Shown: positions 31,439 through 38,360 of the stretch, piece after piece
Layout: every line of letters begins with the position of its first letter
Position numbering within the stretch: the first letter of the stretch is position 1
Virus record (IMG/VR): IMGVR_UViG_3300029985_000073
Location: 1 to 43,436 of that record
Strand: one strand, 5' to 3'
DNA: 43,436 nt
From: a virus
Program-made: the position numbers and the translations under genes
The notes under the pieces: model-generated
Told to the model about the DNA's origin: nothing
Seen by the model: only the letters and a program-made list of their open reading frames with translations
Database searches by the model: none

Positions 31439-32105
31439 AGTTAATGGAAAGTATTATGTTGGAAGTGCCAATAATATTACTGGTATTGGCGGTAGATGGA
31501 ATATACATATAAATTCGCTGCGTAAGAATACCCATCATAATATATATTTACAGCGGGCTTGGAATAAACACGGTGAGAATGCGTTCGAATTTGTGATTGT
31601 TGAACTAGTAGATTTAATTAAGTTGCGTATAGTTGAGCAGACATATTTAGATAATCGAGATATAGATAAATGCTACAATATTAATCCGAATGCGACTGGT
31701 GGAGGATTGACAGGCGAATGTAAATTAAAAATGATAGCCTCTCTCAAATTATATTATAAAAACAATCCTAAGATATCTAAATTACAAACGCTGGGATGTC
31801 ATACTCCATTAGGAACATCCCATCGCACCAGTTCATTAAATAAGTATTGGAAAAATAATGAACGTGCCAGAGAGATAGCACGTAAAAGAACTAATAATTA
31901 TTTCAAATCTAAAGAAGTAAGAACACACCACGGAATTCAATTCAGAAGTCCGATAATACACCGGTTTCAAAATAAAATCTTAAATGTTATATTTGTAGGG
32001 ACACAATACGATTTTAGAATGAAGTATAATTTATCAAGGGGCGTTTCCTCCGGATTGGTTACTGGTAGAATTAAAGTGTCAAATGGATGGACTATAATAA
32101 AATAG
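31311..32105 (+). CDS. GIY-YIG homing endonuclease
   Basis: A 264-residue protein. KISGIYKIINKVNGKYYVGS is the GIY-YIG signature (residues about 36-55), followed by GRWNIH with the catalytic-type Arg, and FEFVIVELVD and the Glu of IVEQTYLD. The C-terminal 120 residues are basic, with a helix-turn-helix-like end (FRMKYNLSRGVSSGLVTG). The ATG at 31311 lies within the leader. Its stop overlaps the convergent receiver-domain gene by 14 bases, so the cassette adjoins that gene's 3' end. Confidence 0.87.
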   Translation: MNLKNNGECDIIGNTQPKNALPLSNDIINVKEKISGIYKIINKVNGKYYVGSANNITGIGGRWNIHINSLRKNTHHNIYLQRAWNKHGENAFEFVIVELVDLIKLRIVEQTYLDNRDIDKCYNINPNATGGGLTGECKLKMIASLKLYYKNNPKISKLQTLGCHTPLGTSHRTSSLNKYWKNNERAREIARKRTNNYFKSKEVRTHHGIQFRSPIIHRFQNKILNVIFVGTQYDFRMKYNLSRGVSSGLVTGRIKVSNGWTIIK

Positions 32106-32526
32106 ATTTATTATAACTTTCTATGTAAGAAATTATATTTTGTTTCCCCATATAATTCATGCTATGGACATAATATTCTGGATGTTTCGCTTTATGTTTA
32201 ATACATATATCTATTAGAAATTTACATGCATGATAACCCGTCTTTTCTGGGATATTATTATAATTTATAGTTTTATCTGATTGGTCGGCACGATGGTATT
32301 CAGAGTAAGATTTTTCTCCTAAATCATGGTCGTAACTGATAATTTTCGGAATGCCGTGATTAGTAACACATTCGACAAATTCATTATAATTACGAACTAT
32401 GACATATGGAACGAATGGTAATTCAATCCAATGTAATTTCTGAGGAATTCGATTTTCATCATCATCCAGGAAAAGAGCATATTCTCTAGGAATGTTATTT
32501 TTATTTTTACTATATAATATGTTCAT
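32092..32526 (-). CDS. Cyclic-phosphate-processing receiver-domain-like protein
   Basis: A 144-residue receiver-like alpha/beta protein. YALFLDDDENRIPQ is the acidic strand-1 end, YVIVRNYNEF strand 2, and PKIISYDHDLGE the Asp-His-Asp strand, followed by a TGYHACKFLIDICI helix. This matches the family described as cyclic-phosphate processing receiver domains, linked in the literature to RNA end repair. The C-terminal 20 residues adjoin the GIY-YIG cassette and have a displaced second version at 31101-31184. Confidence 0.72.
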   Translation of the reverse strand: MNILYSKNKNNIPREYALFLDDDENRIPQKLHWIELPFVPYVIVRNYNEFVECVTNHGIPKIISYDHDLGEKSYSEYHRADQSDKTINYNNIPEKTGYHACKFLIDICIKHKAKHPEYYVHSMNYMGKQNIISYIESYNKSILL

Positions 32527-32750
32527 AGTTCTGTATTTTTATAAAATCTAGGATGTCCTTCCTTTGCTTCATTATATCCACATGAATAATGCCATTTAAT
32601 CAATCGAGCAATTAATACTTTGATACTTGGCATGTCATCCAACACAAATGCCCATCCACAATTAAATCTCCACCACGCAGTCAAATCTTTACCTTCGGGA
32701 GTGCATCCCATCATTTTAAGACATTCAAGATTCTTTTGAGTTGGTTTCAT
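32523..32750 (-). CDS. Small protein, unknown
   Basis: A 75-residue protein with tryptophans in TAWWRFNCGWAFVLDD, then a helix (VLIARLIKWHYSCGY). ATGA overlaps both neighbours. No family recognised. Confidence 0.6.
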   Translation of the reverse strand: MKPTQKNLECLKMMGCTPEGKDLTAWWRFNCGWAFVLDDMPSIKVLIARLIKWHYSCGYNEAKEGHPRFYKNTEL

Positions 32751-32983
32751 ATATTGGCACTAATTTTTAAATTTTTTAGTCTATCTTCCTCAAATTTTAT
32801 TCGTTCATCATATTTCCCATCAATATTAATTGGTCGGTAAATGTTAATTTCTTGTTCTGCATATTTTGCTATGTGATTATATAATTTACGGCGTTCCTCT
32901 ATATTATCTGGCCATGTCCCACATCTAGAAAGAACATCCCACTCACTATCAATATTCCATTTACATTTGAGATGTTTACTCAT
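32747..32983 (-). CDS. Small protein, unknown
   Basis: A 78-residue protein starting MSKHLKCKWNIDSEWD, followed by helices with charged surface. ATGA overlap downstream and 8-base overlap upstream. Not recognised. Confidence 0.6.
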   Translation of the reverse strand: MSKHLKCKWNIDSEWDVLSRCGTWPDNIEERRKLYNHIAKYAEQEINIYRPINIDGKYDERIKFEEDRLKNLKISANI

Positions 32984-33164
32984 ATTTTTTAATTAATCCA
33001 TTCTTCTCATAACACCATTGACATTGAACTTGGATTTGTTCTGGAAAGGCATATGTAGAATATTGACAATTATTTCCCACATACCAGCCACAAACACCAT
33101 CACAGTTCGGGCAGATTGCCACTTTCAACAATTCAATTGCGGATTTTAAATCTTCATTCATCAT
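32976..33164 (-). CDS. Small Cys-rich, zinc-ribbon-like protein
   Basis: About 62 residues from an ATG at 33164. The frame is open to 33206, but the inner MMNEDLKSA start gives a short overlap with the upstream gene, as usual here. CPNCDGVCGWYVGNNCQ and a later C-Q-W-C pair look like a DnaJ-type or other zinc knuckle. Confidence 0.55.
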   Translation of the reverse strand: MMNEDLKSAIELLKVAICPNCDGVCGWYVGNNCQYSTYAFPEQIQVQCQWCYEKNGLIKKYE

Positions 33165-33429
33165 CTTTACTATATTCTTCAAGTTGTTTATTATATATTG
33201 ATACAATCTCTGGCTCCATCTCTTTTAAGAGAGATATAATTAAAGGAATATTTTTTCTTAAAGTTGGAATGTTATTCCATTTTTTAGTATTATCATATAA
33301 GGAGTCAAGTTCATTTAGAATATTATTCCAATGGTCGGTTTCATCGGAAAAATCATAATAAAATGGATTATATTCTTTAATTAGAAGTTTATCAAGTATG
33401 GATTTATATGATTTTTTGTTTGTATTCAT
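33154..33429 (-). CDS. Small acidic helical protein, unknown
   Basis: A 91-residue protein with acidic helices (DETDHWNNILNELDSLYDN). It starts 3 bases after the gene at 33433 and overlaps the next by 11. Not recognised. Confidence 0.6.
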   Translation of the reverse strand: MNTNKKSYKSILDKLLIKEYNPFYYDFSDETDHWNNILNELDSLYDNTKKWNNIPTLRKNIPLIISLLKEMEPEIVSIYNKQLEEYSKDDE

Positions 33430-33432
33430 AGC

Positions 33433-33816
33433 CTATTCTTTATTCTTGTTAAACCATTCGTCCAAAGTTAAGATTGATGGTTCATCATATTCTTTAGATT
33501 TAAGATATTTATCTCCCCAATCTCTCCAAACCGTAAATGAAGATGCTTCTAAATCGGGAATAGTTCCTAATTTAATATGATAATTAATTTTTGGCATCCA
33601 CTCCCAATAACTATTCCATTTTTCTTTACTGGCATTTTGTTTAGGTTCGTTTTTCTTTTTATATATGGTTTCGGCTAATTCTTCTTTTTGAACTCGTTGC
33701 CATTCTTCATGTAAATCATATTCTGCCTTTTCTTTTGATTCATATTCAAATGGAATATTACAATCATATGAATATGAGCAGTGGTCGGTAATTTGATATG
33801 TTAAAACAAGTTTCAA
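33433..33816 (-). CDS. Unknown protein with TTG start
   Basis: A 127-residue protein starting at a TTG (33816). There is no nearby ATG, and the TTG overlaps a TGA of the upstream frame (TTGA), mirroring the ATGA junctions. The centre is charged and Trp-rich (WQRVQKEELAE, WNSYWEWMPKI). Not recognised. Confidence 0.55.
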   Translation of the reverse strand: MKLVLTYQITDHCSYSYDCNIPFEYESKEKAEYDLHEEWQRVQKEELAETIYKKKNEPKQNASKEKWNSYWEWMPKINYHIKLGTIPDLEASSFTVWRDWGDKYLKSKEYDEPSILTLDEWFNKNKE

Positions 33817-33916
33817 TTTTTTGGATATTCTGATGGTGGCATTGACTTATAATATTGTCTATTTTCTGGTTTAATTTTACTAAAATCAAACTTACAAGTG
33901 CAAAAACTTCGGCGTG

Positions 33917-34459
33917 TTAAATATTCTTCATGTGTGTAATTTCTTTATCCCATGATTGTTTTTGATATGCTATATTTAAGTCTTCAAGGGCATTTCGTTC
34001 CGTGATTAGTTGGTCAATCATTTTGTTTTTTTCTTTAACGATACAAAAGATACAAGTGCCAGACTCTATAAGACTTGGACTCCAACTCTTACCACATATG
34101 TTACATTTTTCTTTATACATACAATCACATACGGGACTACCACTACCCGAACAAATATTACATTCTTCATTTTTATCGGTCAATTCTTCCAATAAAGAGT
34201 TTAATTTAATATTTGATTTTTCTTCGGTAGACCCACGCTTATTATCATATGGTTCAAAACAATTTTCACCACTTTCTTTGAAATATGTATGAGATGCATT
34301 ATAACATTCGATATGATATCTATTACTTTGGAAATCACATTCATATACACCAACATCTTTGGCGTGGAGTTCATTTATTAAAATAGATTCTCCACACCAG
34401 ATACATTTATGTTCTTTTTTTGCGGTGGGTAATGTGGTTGATATAACTTGATATGACAT
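33917..34459 (-). CDS. Multi-zinc-knuckle protein, probably frameshifted at its 3' end
   Basis: 180 residues from the ATG at 34459. The frame extends to 34501, but the inner ATG follows the previous stop by 4 bases. CIWCGES, CNICSGSG, CDCMYKEKCNICGKSW and CIFC form several zinc knuckles. The frame stops after KEITHMKNI. Removing two bases from the GTGTGT run (33932-33937) continues the protein as THEEYLTRRSFCTCKF... to a TGA at 33813-33815, exactly overlapping the TTG start of the next gene (about 214 residues). So the gene is probably broken by a dinucleotide slip or a sequence error. Confidence 0.65.
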   Translation of the reverse strand: MSYQVISTTLPTAKKEHKCIWCGESILINELHAKDVGVYECDFQSNRYHIECYNASHTYFKESGENCFEPYDNKRGSTEEKSNIKLNSLLEELTDKNEECNICSGSGSPVCDCMYKEKCNICGKSWSPSLIESGTCIFCIVKEKNKMIDQLITERNALEDLNIAYQKQSWDKEITHMKNI

Positions 34460-34463
34460 ATTA

Positions 34464-34676
34464 TTATCCTTTAATTGATTTTTTAATATTGTCCTTGGCA
34501 ACTTTATACATTTTATAGCATGATGGACAAAATAATTCTTTATATATCAGCATATTATTTATTAACGGATATATGCTAATAAGTTTCCAATATGGAGGAA
34601 TACCATTGGTATTGGTTGTTATGTGATTGCCACATGAATCACATTGATATTTCCAAGTTGTAGATTGAGTAATCAT
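34464..34676 (-). CDS. Small zinc-ribbon protein
   Basis: A 70-residue protein with CDSCGNH and CPSCYKM pairs and Trp/Tyr strands between. It probably binds one zinc. It follows the gene at 34678 by one base. Confidence 0.6.
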   Translation of the reverse strand: MITQSTTWKYQCDSCGNHITTNTNGIPPYWKLISIYPLINNMLIYKELFCPSCYKMYKVAKDNIKKSIKG

Positions 34677-34677
34677 A

Positions 34678-34896
34678 TTATTCTAATGCGTGTTCTGCAA
34701 TTGCTCTCATGTAATCTCTGGCTCCATTAGAACCATAGTCGCCTTCATAGGAAGTTTCATGTCCATTGATAAAATTACCCGTTCGAGGAAATTCACCGAA
34801 CCATTTGGCAATCTTTTTTAATGCTGCTTCATATTTTCTATTTTTAATACTTAAATCAGCAATTAATTGCAATTGTTCTTGTTCTTTGGTATTCAT
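34678..34896 (-). CDS. Small helical protein, unknown
   Basis: A 72-residue protein starting MNTKEQEQLQLIADLSIKN; a helix followed by a Gly-rich turn (GHETSYEGDYGSNGARDYM). First gene of the early unit running down to 32092; promoter 9 bases before the ATG. Confidence 0.65.
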   Translation of the reverse strand: MNTKEQEQLQLIADLSIKNRKYEAALKKIAKWFGEFPRTGNFINGHETSYEGDYGSNGARDYMRAIAEHALE

Positions 34897-34905
34897 AATA
34901 TTGAA

Positions 34906-34933
34906 AGTATATCAGACGCATATAATAAGTCAA
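34906..34933 (-). promoter_or_regulatory. Sigma70-type early promoter
   Basis: TTGACT (34928-34933), 16 bp, TATACT (34906-34911) with TG extended -10, minus strand; 9 bases to the ATG at 34896. Confidence 0.7.
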
Positions 34934-34979
34934 CTAAAATTATTTGTTACTTTTTTGTTACTTTTCTAAAAGTCGATGA

Positions 34980-34989
34980 TATGTATATA
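34980..34989 (+). promoter_or_regulatory. Class II promoter motif, degenerate
   Basis: TATGTATATA followed by GTGT and ATG at 34994, the same spacing and junction as at 1312-1326. Confidence 0.4.
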
Positions 34990-34993
34990 GTGT

Positions 34994-35998
34994 ATGAACG
35001 ATACCACAACAATAAACCAAAGTCAAGAGAAAGATGTTACATTATGGGAAGAATTAAAAAATACAACACAACTGAAGAAAAGCGAATTGCCAACAACTCC
35101 AAGCGAATGCGCTATTACGATAAACATAAAAGACTCGAAAGGAAACGAGCACTCGATAGATATTATAGGAATGTGGGGAGATTATTATAGAAAGAAGGTC
35201 GGCGTATATTTGATACATTGTCTGGGAAATAATAAAATCTATATTGGGTCGGCACTTAATTTATACATACGCATATATGACCATAGAAGATACCTTAGAC
35301 TAAATACTCACCCAAATACATATTTGCAAAATTCATATAACAAGTATGGGATTGATATGTTTAGATTTTATATTATTTCGGAATGTCCGATACTAGAAAA
35401 GGACGATTTGGAAACTTGGTATATAAAAAAATATGACAAATTCGGAATATTATTCAACGTAATTAAAGAAGCTCGTGGATCGATGGGACGTAAAATGTCA
35501 CAAGAAAGTAAAGATAAAATTTCACGAGCAAACACCGGAAAACCATCGAATAAACTAGGAGTTCCAATGTCTATAGAACAGAGGAAGTTATTGTCAATAA
35601 TAAAAACTGATACAATTGGAAAACACATAAAAGTATTTACTTTAAATGGAGAATTTATCGAAACGATACGTGGAATTGGAAATACATATCGAAAGTATAA
35701 TATTAGAAAACATATATTACAGCGAATATTAAGGGGTAAGATATATGGTAGTGATAATTATACTTTTAGATATGTCGAAGATGAGTTTGCAAAATATTCC
35801 TCAAAACTAAGACTATTGCAGCTAGAGCGGTCAGTTAAAATATATCAAACAATCACCACGACCGATTTTGATGTTAAGACACTGGCGCAGATGTTTGATT
35901 GTTCTGAAATAACCATTATACGACACATGGAGAAGTATATTTCTTCTATATATACCAAGATACAGTTATTTAGGAAAGCCAGTTCCTCTGAAGTTTGA
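34994..35998 (+). CDS. GIY-YIG homing endonuclease with C-terminal DNA-binding region
   Basis: A 334-residue protein. KKVGVYLIHCLGNNKIYIGS (residues about 71-90) is the GIY-YIG signature, followed by RIYDHRRYL and a Glu in DLETWYI. MGRKMSQESKDKISRANTGK and KLGVPMSIEQRKLLS are NUMOD3-like DNA-binding motifs. A helix-turn-helix-like end (KTLAQMFDCSEITIIRHM) follows. Unlike other cassettes, this frame starts upstream of the MGRIKK ATG. It overlaps the convergent radical SAM gene by 29 bases. Confidence 0.87.
   Translation: MNDTTTINQSQEKDVTLWEELKNTTQLKKSELPTTPSECAITINIKDSKGNEHSIDIIGMWGDYYRKKVGVYLIHCLGNNKIYIGSALNLYIRIYDHRRYLRLNTHPNTYLQNSYNKYGIDMFRFYIISECPILEKDDLETWYIKKYDKFGILFNVIKEARGSMGRKMSQESKDKISRANTGKPSNKLGVPMSIEQRKLLSIIKTDTIGKHIKVFTLNGEFIETIRGIGNTYRKYNIRKHILQRILRGKIYGSDNYTFRYVEDEFAKYSSKLRLLQLERSVKIYQTITTTDFDVKTLAQMFDCSEITIIRHMEKYISSIYTKIQLFRKASSSEV
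35044..35190 (+). CDS. MGRIKK overlapping ORF of the GIY-YIG cassette
   Basis: A 48-residue basic peptide (MGRIKKYNTTEEKR..., RMRYYDKHKR, LDRYYRNVG) fully inside the nuclease ORF, which is in its +1 frame. No Shine-Dalgarno. It keeps the RMRYY and RYY motifs of the other leaders. Confidence 0.4.
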   Translation: MGRIKKYNTTEEKRIANNSKRMRYYDKHKRLERKRALDRYYRNVGRLL

Positions 35999-36848
35999 CG
36001 CTCAAGTCAAAACTACTATTATAAAGTGACACCGGATCTGTAAACACCAAAAATTTCGATAATATTTCAGGAGGATATAATGAAATATCCCATTTTTTAA
36101 TTCTTGAAAGAAATGGGTGTAGGTTCGCACCAAATGCAATATCGTTCAATTCTACTATAGAGTCTACCCATTTTTCAAGAGCATCATACGCAATCGTCTT
36201 TGGATTTTTTTCTGCATATCCAACATTCATATGGGGAAGTAATACAAAATAATCAATTTTACCTTTATATTCATCATATAGTTTACTCAACGTATTTATC
36301 GACGATTCATCAGATACAATAAAATGAATATTAGTTTTGATTTTGTGTTTAATTGTTAAATCAATAGCTCTCCTCCAATGTGATTCTAAATGTGGGTGGC
36401 AGGTTATTGCCAGTCCACCACAATGTTTATTAGTTAATTCACATGCAGAATCATCAACCAATACTCCATTCGTAGTATAATTCGGGACTATATTCAAATT
36501 TTTAAGTGCCTCACACGCTGACCAAAATTCGGGATGTTCTAGACTTTCTTGCTGCCCACCAATCGCCACTTGAAATGGTCTTTGATTGTCTGTCATGTTT
36601 CCGAAGTATTTATTAATTTTTTTAACAATACCCGGATAATGTTTACCTTTTGGATTTCCTTTAGCGTAGCAAAAACTACATTTTCCAGTTTCACATTTAT
36701 TTCCAAAACTTAAATCCAAGAACTCCGGGTATTCCAACTCAGTAATTGGCTTCTTGGCATCCAATGGAATTCTTAACGTCTTCCCATTGAGAAACACCGC
36801 AGAATAATTTGCTTCTTTTTCAACTCGTTTACGAATTTTGTCTTTCAT
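35970..36848 (-). CDS. Radical SAM-like protein with unusual Cys spacing
   Basis: A 292-residue protein. NKCETGKCSFCY (C52, C57, C60) is C-x4-C-x2-C rather than the canonical C-x3-C-x2-C that holds the [4Fe-4S] cluster. GGQQESLEHPEFWSACEAL matches the GGE-like SAM-binding strand and helix, and NYTTNGVL the next strand, as in SPASM-type or phage radical SAM enzymes. A substrate cannot be read. Early promoter 7 bases upstream of the ATG. Its 3' end overlaps the GIY-YIG cassette. Confidence 0.78.
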   Translation of the reverse strand: MKDKIRKRVEKEANYSAVFLNGKTLRIPLDAKKPITELEYPEFLDLSFGNKCETGKCSFCYAKGNPKGKHYPGIVKKINKYFGNMTDNQRPFQVAIGGQQESLEHPEFWSACEALKNLNIVPNYTTNGVLVDDSACELTNKHCGGLAITCHPHLESHWRRAIDLTIKHKIKTNIHFIVSDESSINTLSKLYDEYKGKIDYFVLLPHMNVGYAEKNPKTIAYDALEKWVDSIVELNDIAFGANLHPFLSRIKKWDISLYPPEILSKFLVFTDPVSLYNSSFDLSVKLQRNWLS

Positions 36849-36855
36849 ATGGATG

Positions 36856-36883
36856 AGTATATTGATTATCTATTGGATGTCAA
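36856..36883 (-). promoter_or_regulatory. Sigma70-type early promoter of the radical SAM gene
   Basis: TTGACA (36878-36883), 16 bp, TATACT (36856-36861) on the minus strand; 7 bases to the ATG at 36848. Confidence 0.7.
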
Positions 36884-36888
36884 TAATT

Positions 36889-36987
36889 TTATCTGCACCA
36901 TTGACATTTTCCATTCTTCAACTCTCTACCACATTTCATACACGTCCACATGGCAGCAATCATTAATTTTATGACTTTATCCATCAT
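36889..36987 (-). CDS. Very small zinc-ribbon protein
   Basis: A 32-residue frame starting MMDKVIKLMIAAMW, then CMKC and CQWC pairs 9 residues apart. It overlaps the end of the gene at 36977 by 11 bases and ends 6 bases before the next promoter. Small size makes it uncertain, but the paired cysteines are regular. Confidence 0.45.
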   Translation of the reverse strand: MMDKVIKLMIAAMWTCMKCGRELKNGKCQWCR

Positions 36988-37375
36988 GATTGGCCTCGAT
37001 ATTAAACAACGACGTTAAACTGGATAATAGTTTAGCAGTTGTTGCTCCGATTGGGTTATTAATATCTTTACACTTCACCAATAAGCGGATACTACGATAA
37101 TCATCATAATCATGGTCTTTTACCCATTCCTCATATGATTTACCACTATCACCATAATCATTATTCTTGAAATGTTCCAAATCAATTTCAACGGTAAATA
37201 AATCCTCACAGGTATATTTACTATCACCAACTTTAAGAATGCCATTGATAATTTCTTTAACGGATGAAACTGTATTTTCATCGGCAGCGACATAAATCTC
37301 GGTGCTGCTGTTCGTTATAAGGTCGACGAAACTGTGAATTTTAATTGTATAAGAATCTTGTAGTATATTTTTCAT
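36977..37375 (-). CDS. Unknown protein, tandem paralogue
   Basis: A 132-residue protein whose N-terminus (KIHSFVDLITNSSTEIYVAADE) nearly equals that of the adjacent gene at 37380-37820, followed by shared VKEIING and C-DLFTVEID segments. The two are clearly duplicates, 4 bases apart. Acidic middle. I do not know the function. Confidence 0.7.
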   Translation of the reverse strand: MKNILQDSYTIKIHSFVDLITNSSTEIYVAADENTVSSVKEIINGILKVGDSKYTCEDLFTVEIDLEHFKNNDYGDSGKSYEEWVKDHDYDDYRSIRLLVKCKDINNPIGATTAKLLSSLTSLFNIEANHDG

Positions 37376-37379
37376 ATTT

Positions 37380-37820
37380 TTAATAGTTACTGCTTTCTTC
37401 GATGGTAAATAATCCGGTTAAATCTGATAAAACCTCGGCAGTTTGCTTTCCAAGTTTACTGGTTGGGTCGGTGCATTTAACCAATAAGGAAACACCCCGT
37501 CCATAATCATTCTCTTCGTTTTTTTTGAAGAATTCTTTAGGAGTTAGTTTTTTAGATTTATCATTTTCAGTATATTCGTCTTCCTCTTCATAATCCTCGC
37601 CACCATAATCATCATAATATTTTTGATAGTCAATTTCAACGGTGAATAAGTCGTCACAAGTCAAATCACTCTTTGCCAAGGCAAGAATATTATTGATAAT
37701 TTCTTTTACGGCTTTTACGGTTTTATCACCGGCAGCAACATAAATTTCAGTGCTACTATTAGTTATTAAATCCACAAATGAGTGGATGGTTAGGACGTAT
37801 TTATTTTTTAATGTATTCAT
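37380..37820 (-). CDS. Unknown protein, tandem paralogue with acidic insert
   Basis: A 146-residue protein; LTIHSFVDLITNSSTEIYVAAGD matches the gene at 36977-37375. It carries an extra Asp/Glu/Tyr-rich run (GGEDYEEEDEYTENDK) around residues 75-92. ISLLVKCTDP-like end is shared too. Function unknown. Confidence 0.7.
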   Translation of the reverse strand: MNTLKNKYVLTIHSFVDLITNSSTEIYVAAGDKTVKAVKEIINNILALAKSDLTCDDLFTVEIDYQKYYDDYGGEDYEEEDEYTENDKSKKLTPKEFFKKNEENDYGRGVSLLVKCTDPTSKLGKQTAEVLSDLTGLFTIEESSNY

Positions 37821-37825
37821 ATTTT

Positions 37826-38044
37826 TTATTTATAGTTTACTTCAAATTTTAAAATTCTATCGGCAATTTTTGCTAATAACTCAGGTGCTTCCGAGGAGAT
37901 ATTATCATCTTGACAAATTGCTTCTCCGCTATAGGTGTTATGTTCTGCAAAGAATTCCATAATAGCATCATATAATAAATCCTTAGTTTTCTGGTCATTA
38001 TTAAATGATAAGGTATACTCTTCGGTTTCTTCTGTTTTTCTCAT
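37826..38044 (-). CDS. Small acidic protein, unknown
   Basis: A 72-residue protein starting MRKTEETEEYTLSFNND; mostly helical, acidic. Lies one base after the gene at 38046. Not recognised. Confidence 0.6.
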   Translation of the reverse strand: MRKTEETEEYTLSFNNDQKTKDLLYDAIMEFFAEHNTYSGEAICQDDNISSEAPELLAKIADRILKFEVNYK

Positions 38045-38045
38045 A

Positions 38046-38255
38046 TTATTTTTCTGCTGATATTACTTCAATTTTCGGCGGGAATTTTGGCAACTTTCTC
38101 CAGTATAATACAACCACATCTGTCATATTAGGATTATCGAATATCCAATGATTATCGATAAATTGAGCCACGCACATAATCTCTCCATCCGAGATTAATA
38201 GACGTTCATTTTCGTTTGGTTTGTTTACTATACATCTGTTCCATTCATCATTCAT
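38046..38255 (-). CDS. Small protein, unknown (DUF551-like end)
   Basis: A 69-residue protein. ERLLISDGEIMCVAQFIDNHWIF and VVLYWRKLPKFP match the strand pattern of short phage proteins with a C-terminal W-x-x-LP-x-P-P motif. First gene of its unit, 7 bases after the -10 of the promoter. Confidence 0.65.
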   Translation of the reverse strand: MNDEWNRCIVNKPNENERLLISDGEIMCVAQFIDNHWIFDNPNMTDVVVLYWRKLPKFPPKIEVISAEK

Positions 38256-38262
38256 AACCTCT

Positions 38263-38290
38263 ATTATATCAGATATTGGAGAATTGTCAA
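38263..38290 (-). promoter_or_regulatory. Sigma70-type early promoter
   Basis: TTGACA (38285-38290), 16 bp, TATAAT (38263-38268) with TG extended -10, minus strand; 7 bases to the ATG at 38255. Confidence 0.75.
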
Positions 38291-38360
38291 CTAAAAAATA
38301 ATTTCATTTTGTTTGACGTTTTTATTCACCGGCAGACTTAAATCTATATATGGATGGAAA

